A stretch of DNA of 6,833 nt. Origin: Nostoc cf. edaphicum LEGE 07299 (GTDB lineage: Bacteria > Cyanobacteriota > Cyanobacteriia > Cyanobacteriales > Nostocaceae). Location of the stretch: NCBI RefSeq assembly GCF_015207245.1, contig NZ_JADEXF010000175.1, positions 1 through 6,833 of the forward strand, given 5' to 3'. Positions 1 to 5,355 of the stretch are shown here, piece by piece. Made by a program: the position numbers and the translations under genes. Numbering within the stretch: the stretch's first letter is position 1; every line of letters starts with the position of its first letter. The notes below the pieces were generated by a model, which searched no databases, was not told the DNA's origin, and was given only the letters and a program-made list of their open reading frames with translations.

Positions 1-44
1 TCTTAGTCCCTTTAAAAAAGCAGGCTAAGGGGGATCTAAAAAAT
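1..44. repeat. Possible fragment of a dispersed cyanobacterial intergenic repeat
   Basis: The first bases combine a TCCC-TTTAAAAAA stretch with GGGGGATCT at 29-37 followed by an A-run. C-rich, AT-rich, then G-rich stretches ending in GGGGGATC(T) are, from general knowledge, common in intergenic regions of filamentous cyanobacteria. The copy is imperfect and may continue beyond the left edge of the window, so this is a resemblance only. The outer CTTAG (2-6) and CTAAG (25-29) could pair as a short hairpin. Confidence 0.35.
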
Positions 45-330
45 TAGAAAACAAAACCTAGTAGTTCGTTTGATTAATTTTGTGAGGTTTGTAGTGAGCG
101 ATAAATCGTTCAATCTCAAAGGTAGAGCTACTTACGAACTTTTATAACTTTCAACATTAATGAAACAGACACCTAGCTTGCACTTGTCTGACTCTGTTTT
201 TCAGTTGTGATGCCAATTTTTAATGCAGCCAAATTCCCTTGACTCTAGCAAGCGGGAATAATTACCCTTTAAAAAAGCTAAAGCTGAATTTAGCAACAAG
301 ACTAGTCCAGCAATTTCAGGAATTGACTCA
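1..330. other. Gene-free leader upstream of the DedA-family gene
   Basis: No convincing coding frame was found on either strand. Besides the repeat-like start, the region holds nested inverted repeats: CAGACA (166-171) with TGTCTG (185-190), and AAACAGA (163-169) with TCTGTTT (193-199), followed by a short T-run to 201. This could be a weak terminator for a gene left of the window or a regulatory dyad. A smaller dyad pairs ATTCCC (233-238) with GGGAAT (254-259). TTGACT at 239-244 resembles a -35 element, but no well-spaced -10 hexamer follows, so no promoter is called. The region ends with an AGGAA ribosome binding site at 318-322 for the next gene. Confidence 0.5.
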
Positions 331-954
331 ATGCTTGAATGGATAACTAATACTATCAACTATTTTGGCTATTGGGGAATCGCCCTACTAATGTTTTTAG
401 AGAACCTTTTTCCCCCCATTCCTTCAGAATTGATTATGCCACTGGCTGGATTTACAGCAAGTCCATATCAACCAGGAGGGGCAAAGCTGAATATTATTGG
501 TGTATTTTTCGCAGGACTTTTGGGTTCTGTATTAGGCGCACTTATTTGGTACTATCCGGGTAAGTTTTTGGGCGAAACCCGTTTGAAAGCTTGGGCTGAC
601 AAGTATGGCAAATGGCTGGCTATATCCAGTAAAGATATCACTAAGGCCAAAAAGTGGTTTGACCGACAAGGTAGAACAGCAGTATTAATTGGTCGTCTTG
701 TGCCAGGAATCCGCACCTTGATTTCTGTTCCCGCAGGTATTAGCAATATGCCTTTGCTACCATTTTTGTTTTACACAACATTAGGTAGCGCTGCTTGGGT
801 AGGTTTGCTAACATACTCAGGATACATATTGGGTAGTCAGTATGAACTTGTGGACAAGTACCTTGCTCCTGTATCTAAAATCGTACTTGGCGGTTTGGTT
901 CTAGCATTTGTTTTCTGGATATTCAAGCGCCAGTTAAGACGCACTAGAAGATAA
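331..954 (+). CDS. DedA/VTT-family integral membrane protein
   Basis: This is a 207-residue polytopic inner-membrane protein of the DedA (SNARE-associated/VTT domain) family. Members are linked to envelope homeostasis, and some act as undecaprenyl-phosphate or phospholipid translocases; which lipid this one handles cannot be told. Family landmarks are visible in order: the N-terminal hydrophobic segment ending in FLENLFPPIPSE (residues 22-33, with the conserved acidic residues Glu24 and Glu33), a membrane segment at about 54-73, the signature GRLVPGIR (121-128) leading into a re-entrant segment and AGISNMP (135-141), then hydrophobic segments at about 143-165 and 180-198. The tail is strongly basic (KRQLRRTRR), as expected for a cytoplasmic end. 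Length is typical. ATG is preceded by AGGAA at 318-322 with 8-nt spacing. It appears monocistronic: the next gene starts 239 nt later. The family is secure; the substrate is unknown. Confidence 0.93.
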   Translation: MLEWITNTINYFGYWGIALLMFLENLFPPIPSELIMPLAGFTASPYQPGGAKLNIIGVFFAGLLGSVLGALIWYYPGKFLGETRLKAWADKYGKWLAISSKDITKAKKWFDRQGRTAVLIGRLVPGIRTLISVPAGISNMPLLPFLFYTTLGSAAWVGLLTYSGYILGSQYELVDKYLAPVSKIVLGGLVLAFVFWIFKRQLRRTRR

Positions 955-974
955 AACACGGACGCTTTTGGTTT

Positions 975-992
975 GAAAGCAGTGAAAGCAGG
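975..992. repeat. 9-bp tandem duplication
   Basis: GAAAGCAG occurs at 975-982 and again at 984-991, so the unit is 9 nt (GAAAGCAGT followed by GAAAGCAGG). It lies just downstream of the DedA-family gene. Only two copies are present, too few to call an iteron array. It may be chance or slippage. Confidence 0.4.
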
Positions 993-1091
993 GGTTACAT
1001 CTGGCCAAAATTCGCCTACACTATGCCAAATAATACTAGATGTGCGTTGGCAGAGCTTACCAGAGGTATCGCCGGAATTAATTTTTGGCGT

Positions 1092-1132
1092 ATTTCTAGC
1101 TACACTTGACGCAACCTAGAATTTCTGGTTGC
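1092..1132. promoter_or_regulatory. Cluster of overlapping dyads upstream of the actin gene
   Basis: GCAACC (1111-1116) pairs with GGTTGC (1127-1132). The stem continues inward with AGA/TCT after a single bulged T, giving nine base pairs around a 3-nt loop. TTCTAG (1094-1099) is also inverted at CTAGAA (1116-1121), so two dyads overlap. A short T-run (1138-1142) begins a few bases later. The cluster lies about 60-100 nt before the actin start. It could be a weak terminator for the DedA-family gene, or an operator or centromere-like site bound by the ribbon-helix-helix partner encoded downstream. No clean -35/-10 pair was found here. The structure is seen directly; both roles are inferred. Confidence 0.4.
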
Positions 1133-1193
1133 TCGCATTTTTGTAAGATGAGCATGACAACTTTTTACAGTTAAGTTTGAACTAGGAGCTTTC

Positions 1194-2357
1194 ATGACAG
1201 ACCAACCTTCCGCCGCTACCCCCATTAATGCTGCTGCTATACCCATGAATAGGCAGCCGTTAGCATCGACTCCTATCAATGCTGTTAATAATAATCCTCC
1301 CATTAACAAGCCAGTCGGTGGTTCTGGGAAAACTATTCTCAGTGTTGATTTAGGCAGAACTTCCACAAAAACTTGTGTGAGTCGCGAACCAGGCAGTGTG
1401 GTGTTCGTACCTGCCAACGTCAAGCAGATGTCGATAGAACAAGTACGCGGCGGTGTTTTTGAAGCCAGAGCTACTGACCCCTTAATGGATTTGTGGCTGG
1501 AGTATCAAGGAAATGGATATGCTGTTGGTCAACTGGCAGCCGATTTTGGGGCGAATTTAGGAGTCGGACAATCTAAGGTAGAAGCTGCACTGGTAAAAGT
1601 TTTAGCAAGTGCTGGCTACTTCAAACTCAGAGACGATATCTCAGTTGTACTTGGTCTGCCTTTTCTTTCCTTAGAGCAATTTGAAAAAGAAAAAGCACAA
1701 TTGATTAGCCAAGTAGGTGGCCCTCACGTGTTGAACTTCCGAGGCGAATCTGTGTCGCTGAACGTCAGTAAGGTATGGGTAATGCCAGAAGGCTACGGCA
1801 GCTTGTTATGGTCTGAAGCTCAACCCAAGAAAAACCCTGGTAGTCCCGATTTTACAAAAATATCGGTAGCGATCGTTGATATTGGTCATCAAACCGTCGA
1901 TCTTTTGATGGTAGATAACTTCCGTTTTGCCAGAGGTGCTTCTAAGAGCGAAGACTTCGGAATGAATAAGTTTTATGAATTGGTGTCTGCCGAAATCGAG
2001 GGAGCAGATAGTCAATCTCTAGCCCTGATTTCCGCTGTGAACAAACCCAGAGGCGAACGCTATTACCGTCCTAAAGGCGCTAGCAAGCCCACCAACCTAG
2101 ATGATTTTCTTCCTAATCTCACAGAGATGTTTTCACGGGAAATCTGTAGCCGTGTACTCGCCTGGTTGCCAGAACGCGTCACCGATGTGATTCTTACTGG
2201 CGGCGGTGGTGAGTTCTTCTGGGACGACGTTCAACGTCTCCTCAAAGAAGCAAAGATTAATGCTCATTTAGCAGCACCTTCCCGTCAGGCGAATGCTTTG
2301 GGGCAGTATATTTATGGAGAGGCACAATTATCCTCCAATCGCGCTGCTAGGGCATAA
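1194..2357 (+). CDS. ParM/StbA-type bacterial actin (filament-forming ATPase)
   Basis: This 387-residue protein has the actin/Hsp70 ATPase fold signatures in order: phosphate-1 loop SVDLGRTSTK (residues 50-59), phosphate-2 loop IVDIGHQTVDLL (227-238) and adenosine motif ILTGGGGEFF (333-342). ParM-family proteins polymerise with ATP and push DNA molecules apart when capped by a ParR/centromere complex. Catalytic-domain spacing and length fit ParM/StbA relatives rather than MreB or FtsA. Residues 1-45 form an unusual Ala/Pro/Asn-rich, probably disordered extension with TPINA twice (9-13 and 26-30) and related PPIN. The start is well supported: ATG preceded by AGGAG at 1184-1188 with 5-nt spacing. 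It forms a probable operon with the following gene (5-nt gap). ParM is the best family label; a cytoskeletal role unrelated to plasmid partition is possible because the flanking genes look chromosomal. Confidence 0.85.
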   Translation: MTDQPSAATPINAAAIPMNRQPLASTPINAVNNNPPINKPVGGSGKTILSVDLGRTSTKTCVSREPGSVVFVPANVKQMSIEQVRGGVFEARATDPLMDLWLEYQGNGYAVGQLAADFGANLGVGQSKVEAALVKVLASAGYFKLRDDISVVLGLPFLSLEQFEKEKAQLISQVGGPHVLNFRGESVSLNVSKVWVMPEGYGSLLWSEAQPKKNPGSPDFTKISVAIVDIGHQTVDLLMVDNFRFARGASKSEDFGMNKFYELVSAEIEGADSQSLALISAVNKPRGERYYRPKGASKPTNLDDFLPNLTEMFSREICSRVLAWLPERVTDVILTGGGGEFFWDDVQRLLKEAKINAHLAAPSRQANALGQYIYGEAQLSSNRAARA

Positions 2358-2362
2358 AGCTG

Positions 2363-2842
<480 letters not shown>

Positions 2843-2858
2843 GGAAAAATCAGGTTTG

Positions 2859-2875
2859 TGAGCAGTTTTTGCTCA
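2859..2875. terminator. Hairpin just downstream of the ParR-like gene
   Basis: TGAGCA (2859-2864) pairs with TGCTCA (2870-2875) around a GTTTT loop, 17 nt past the stop codon. The stem is short and is not followed by a T-run, so a Rho-independent terminator is not certain. Together with the larger hairpin 7 nt later it probably ends or stabilises the actin/ParR-like transcript. Confidence 0.35.
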
Positions 2876-2882
2876 TATTAAC

Positions 2883-2912
2883 AATCCTTAATAGTTAATA
2901 CTATTAAGGATT
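2883..2912. repeat. Perfect 13-bp inverted repeat
   Basis: AATCCTTAATAGT (2883-2895) is exactly inverted at ACTATTAAGGATT (2900-2912) around a TAAT tetraloop. The stem is AT-rich (3 GC pairs of 13) and is followed by AT-rich sequence rather than a U-tract. Possible roles are a bidirectional transcript end between the actin operon and the restriction block, an operator, or the scar of a small mobile repeat. The symmetry is certain; the function is not. Confidence 0.6.
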
Positions 2913-2934
2913 ATTAATGTTTATATATAGAAGT

Positions 2935-2952
2935 ATTGAGATTATTGAGATT
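2935..2952. repeat. Perfect tandem 9-bp repeat
   Basis: ATTGAGATT is present twice back to back, at 2935-2943 and 2944-2952, directly before the regulator remnant. The second copy abuts the point where the remnant's reading frame opens, so it may mark a rearrangement junction or simple slippage. With two copies, a binding-site role is only a possibility. Confidence 0.55.
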
Positions 2953-3074
2953 TGTGTATCTATAAATATGAGCTTGACAAACAAAGTTTGGACGTGGTGA
3001 AGTTTTTGGAGTTAAGTAAGGCTTTGGGTATTACTCCTTGTGAATTGTTGGGAAAACTAGAACAAGTAACTTAA
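2952..3074 (+). pseudogene. C-terminal remnant of an XRE-family HTH regulator
   Basis: The frame ending in TAA at 3072-3074 encodes about 40 residues after an in-frame stop at 2946-2948. From 2964 on it reads KYELDKQS and then LDVVKFLELSKALGI, followed by TPCELLGKLEQVT. This matches the usual last third of XRE/Cro-CI helix-turn-helix proteins: the end of the recognition helix (SKYE-type), an LDVVEFL-type helix, and SKALGI-PxELL. The N-terminal part with the first helices is absent in all frames upstream, and no good start or ribosome binding site is present (only TTG at 2952, GTG at 2994 and 2997). It ends 26 nt before the endonuclease start, the position where controller (C) genes of restriction-modification systems often lie. 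It is read as a truncated regulator, perhaps the former controller; a functional short peptide is unlikely but not excluded. Confidence 0.6.
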
Positions 3075-3100
3075 ACAGCAGATTTTACCCAATAGTAACT

Positions 3101-3838
3101 GTGAGCAATAACCTAAAAATACCGGATTTTGATGCCAATCTGCTCATGTCAGAAGCTGAAAATATCGTAAAACTCCGTTCTGGGATGTTCTGGAATGATT
3201 CTGTAAAAACAGTTTTATCCGTCTGTTGTAATTCGCCTGAATTATTTCCATATTTAAAAGTATGCAATTCTCGCTTAGATTACATTAGTAAGTGGTTAAA
3301 TAAGTATTTTGGCGGTTATAATAATCGAGCCTCAAAGCGAACTAGTAAGAAGATAGGCACCGTTTCTGACAAAATTATTGACACGATTATTTCTGCTCGT
3401 TTACCTACTCTCAGCACTGATGACATTAATCATATAAAGTATGCTCATCGTCTTTCTATGTCGGCAGAAAACGTATTATGTCTTCTTTTAGAAGAATATC
3501 TTGCCGAAAAATTATCATTTTATGGTTGGTACTGTGCTTGGGGTGAAACTATAAATAAGGTTGATTTTTGTACCAAGAAAGGTGAGCTATTACAAGTTAA
3601 AAACCGTAGTAATTCTGAAAATAGTTCGAGCAGTAGTGTCCGTAAAGGAACTATCATTCGGAAATGGCATAGAGTCAATGCTCAAAATGGAGCTTACTAT
3701 TGGAAAGAACTGAATCAATTAATAGGATGCTCTAATCTTTCTGAAGAAGACTTTGCTGCCTTTGTTAGACAAACTATCGCTGAAAATCATGCAGCATTAT
3801 ATGTAGAAGATAGTAAGTACTGGCAACAAATTCAGTAG
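3101..3838 (+). CDS. Type II restriction endonuclease, SinI-like (expected GGWCC)
   Basis: This 245-residue protein resembles the SinI endonuclease family, whose founder cuts G^GWCC. The likely PD-(D/E)xK core is Asp155 in KVDFC and the QVK triad at 165-167 (Lys167), a Gln-for-Glu variant, preceded by an acidic helix (LLLEEYLAEKL, 128-138). The core runs straight into a Ser/Asn-rich stretch (NRSNSENSSSSSV, 168-180) and RKGTIIRKW (181-189), a pattern I associate with this family. The cognate methyltransferase is encoded convergently 33 nt away, which supports the call. The start is GTG with no evident Shine-Dalgarno sequence; the next in-frame ATG (3146, residue 16) is no better supplied, so the longer form is kept. 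The gene is visibly AT-richer than the mutase gene and lacks HIP1 sites, as expected for a transferred defence gene. The specificity is inferred from family and from local site depletion. Confidence 0.78.
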   Translation: MSNNLKIPDFDANLLMSEAENIVKLRSGMFWNDSVKTVLSVCCNSPELFPYLKVCNSRLDYISKWLNKYFGGYNNRASKRTSKKIGTVSDKIIDTIISARLPTLSTDDINHIKYAHRLSMSAENVLCLLLEEYLAEKLSFYGWYCAWGETINKVDFCTKKGELLQVKNRSNSENSSSSSVRKGTIIRKWHRVNAQNGAYYWKELNQLIGCSNLSEEDFAAFVRQTIAENHAALYVEDSKYWQQIQ

Positions 3839-3871
3839 TAAAAGTCTTAAAATAATCAAAAGGCTAAGGAT

Positions 3872-5044
3872 TTAGTGATTAAATAGTGAAAGCTGTTCAA
3901 AGACTGGTATCCCTTTAGGTTTTTCCTGTCTAATTAAACTATGTAAATAGTCACCAATAGCTTGAGCTAAGAGTACAGGTACAGCATTACCTATCTGTCG
4001 GTACTTAGAGGCTGTCGAACCATAGAAAATCCATGAGTCTGGAAAGGTTTGAATCCTGGCGCACTCTCGAACACTGAGAGGACGCAGTTCCTCTGGATGA
4101 CACATATCTGTAGCCTTTTGGTAAGGACTTGTAGTAACAGTAGGAGAAGGCTTATCCCAACATAATCTTCTGTAAAACCCTACTTTACCACCTCCAGATT
4201 TGTAAGCGCCTCCCATTGCTTCTTTTATCAATTCTTTAGGTAAATCTCTCCAGTTTTGACCACTTTTTAAAAGCTTTAAATATTGAAGACGGTTTTTTGA
4301 GTAGGAAGTATACTCCGGTTGTGGATCTTCTAAGTTTATCAGAGCGTCTTTAAGAGTGCGCCATTGAGGTAATAAAGAGCCATCTTTACTATGAGTAGGC
4401 AAAGGGAATGTAGCTGATTCACCATCTCTTGAGCCAATAAAGATTACTCGCGCTCTGTTTTGCGGAACACCGTAATCTGCTGCTTCCATGACTTTATAAA
4501 TAACTTGATAACCAAGGCGCTTTATTTCTTCTAAAACAATCTCAAGAGCGCTCCCTTGCATTTCATCTAGTTCCAGAGGAGCATAACCCGTTCCTCGTTC
4601 CAGATGAGGTCTATGACGAATAGGAGCCGAGAGTAAACCTTTAACATTCTCCATGACAAAAAAGCGTGGCTGCACTTGTTCAACAATACGTATAAAGTCC
4701 ATAAACAAGCTGCCACGTGGGTCCATAACTGAACCACGTTTTCCTGCTGTGCTGAAGGGTTGGCAAGGGGGACCGCCAGTTACTAAATCTACTTCTCCAA
4801 TACGTAGGGGTCTACCAAGGTTAATAATATATCCCCCTTCTTCCAAAAGATTTTGAGCAGTGATTTTCTGTATATCTCTTGCTACGGCACTGTTTAGGTG
4901 AGGTCGGTTAAAAGCTATAGTCTTCGCAGCATCAGGATCTTTCTCAACAACACTTACTATCCGAAAACCTGCCTGTTCTATCCCAATATCTAGTCCACCT
5001 GCTCCTGTAAATAAACTGATTGCTATTGCCTGATTGTCTATCAC
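3872..5044 (-). CDS. DNA (cytosine-5) methyltransferase of the type II system
   Basis: This C5-cytosine methyltransferase transfers a methyl group from S-adenosylmethionine to cytosine, protecting host sites from the adjacent endonuclease. With the GTG start it has 390 residues and all core motifs: I SLFTGAGGLDIG (10-21), IV GGPPCQPFS (90-98, catalytic Cys94), VI ENV (132-134), VIII QNRARVIFIG (195-204), IX RPLSVRECARIQTFPD (321-336) and X YRQIGNAVP (348-356). The target-recognition region lies between VIII and IX, including TVTTSPYQKATDMCHP (about 302-317), a stretch I associate with GGWCC/GGNCC-type enzymes. The frame is open back to a TTG at 5071, but GTG at 5044 has AAGGA at 5053-5057 with 8-nt spacing, whereas the TTG lacks a usable site. 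It is transcribed towards the endonuclease gene, so read-through could produce mutual antisense RNA. The enzyme looks intact. Confidence 0.92.
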   Translation of the reverse strand: MIDNQAIAISLFTGAGGLDIGIEQAGFRIVSVVEKDPDAAKTIAFNRPHLNSAVARDIQKITAQNLLEEGGYIINLGRPLRIGEVDLVTGGPPCQPFSTAGKRGSVMDPRGSLFMDFIRIVEQVQPRFFVMENVKGLLSAPIRHRPHLERGTGYAPLELDEMQGSALEIVLEEIKRLGYQVIYKVMEAADYGVPQNRARVIFIGSRDGESATFPLPTHSKDGSLLPQWRTLKDALINLEDPQPEYTSYSKNRLQYLKLLKSGQNWRDLPKELIKEAMGGAYKSGGGKVGFYRRLCWDKPSPTVTTSPYQKATDMCHPEELRPLSVRECARIQTFPDSWIFYGSTASKYRQIGNAVPVLLAQAIGDYLHSLIRQEKPKGIPVFEQLSLFNH

Positions 5045-5052
5045 TGCTTTTA

Positions 5053-5057
5053 TCCTT
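5053..5057 (-). promoter_or_regulatory. Ribosome binding site that decides the methyltransferase start
   Basis: On the minus strand AAGGA lies 8 nt upstream of GTG at 5044-5042. The alternative TTG at 5071-5069 has only a GAGGA about 20 nt upstream, too far to be effective. This favours the 390-residue form over the 399-residue one. Confidence 0.65.
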
Positions 5058-5105
5058 ACAGCCTTAATCAAATATACGATTTGCTGGAATCCTCAAGTCT
5101 GCTTC

Positions 5106-5221
5106 ATGCTAACGATAGATACCTGCAATTCTAATAGTGTAAGCATTTTGAAACAGTATGTTACAAAGACGCTATTCTCTTTATAAATATGGCAGGCTTA
5201 AACGGGTTTATCGTTAGACAT
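5106..5221. repeat. Long-range inverted repeat inside the direct-repeat interval
   Basis: ATGCTAACGATA (5106-5117) is inverted at 5209-5221 as TATCGTTAGACAT, with one extra base; the central 9 bp are exact. About 90 nt separate the arms, long for a hairpin but reasonable for ends of a small element or for a pair of protein-binding half sites. Confidence 0.4.
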
Positions 5222-5242
5222 TGCATTTGTACAATACACAAA

Positions 5243-5271
5243 TTGACTCACTTTTAGTTGAATATTATTAG
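5243..5271 (+). promoter_or_regulatory. Candidate sigma70-type promoter for the mutase gene
   Basis: TTGACT (5243-5248) and TATTAG (5266-5271) are separated by 17 nt, matching the consensus at five and four of six positions. Transcription would begin near 5278, giving a leader of nearly 80 nt. A second possibility is the TATAAA at 5314-5319, which lacks a good -35 element. Confidence 0.35.
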
Positions 5272-5313
5272 ATACATATTATTACTAGTATTCTTTTTTT
5301 ACTCTGCACACTG

Positions 5314-5320
5314 TATAAAT
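5314..5320 (+). promoter_or_regulatory. Alternative -10-like box upstream of the mutase gene
   Basis: TATAAAT occurs 35 nt before the start codon and just precedes the second copy of the 16-bp direct repeat. The sequence 17 nt upstream (about 5291-5296, TTCTTT) is a poor -35 element, so activity would need an activator or another sigma factor. Confidence 0.3.
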
Positions 5321-5355
5321 GCTAGAATCCTCAAGTAGACAGTTAGGATACTTAG

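Larger units (their letters stand above)
5083..5336. repeat. Pair of 16-bp direct repeats (one mismatch)
   Basis: GCTGGAATCCTCAAGT (5083-5098) recurs as GCTAGAATCCTCAAGT (5321-5336). The first copy lies just before the methyltransferase gene and the second sits between the TATAAA-like box and the mutase start. Looser similarity continues to the left of both copies (ATACGATTT against TATAAAT). The copies could be a duplicated promoter-proximal segment, a shared regulator site, or the duplication flanking a small insertion. Confidence 0.55.
5045..5355. other. Divergent intergenic region between methyltransferase and mutase genes
   Basis: This AT-rich, roughly 310-nt stretch has no supported gene. 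It carries the leaders of two divergently transcribed genes: the methyltransferase (leftwards) and the mutase (rightwards). It contains a 16-bp imperfect direct repeat (5083-5098 and 5321-5336), a long-range inverted repeat (5106-5117 with 5209-5221) and two candidate rightward promoters. No strong leftward promoter could be singled out by eye for the methyltransferase. Confidence 0.6.

Noticed and set aside
552..746. Minus-strand open frame inside the DedA-family gene
   Set aside because: It is fully contained in a gene with conserved family motifs and has no recognisable features.
1100..1423. Minus-strand open frame of 107 codons opposite the actin gene start
   Set aside because: It overlaps a well-supported gene with clear ATPase motifs, shows no domain pattern of its own, and reflects the low-complexity codons of the actin extension read in reverse.
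3085..3267. Minus-strand open frame overlapping the endonuclease start
   Set aside because: It is an antisense frame with no motif or credible start context, within the coding region of the endonuclease.
4653..4856. Plus-strand open frame inside the methyltransferase gene
   Set aside because: It is the antisense of the conserved catalytic region; its apparent composition is explained by the methyltransferase codons.
3872..5044. Orphan regulatory (Dcm-like) methyltransferase
   Set aside because: The adjacent SinI-like endonuclease and the GGWCC scarcity indicate a restriction-modification partner rather than a solitary enzyme.
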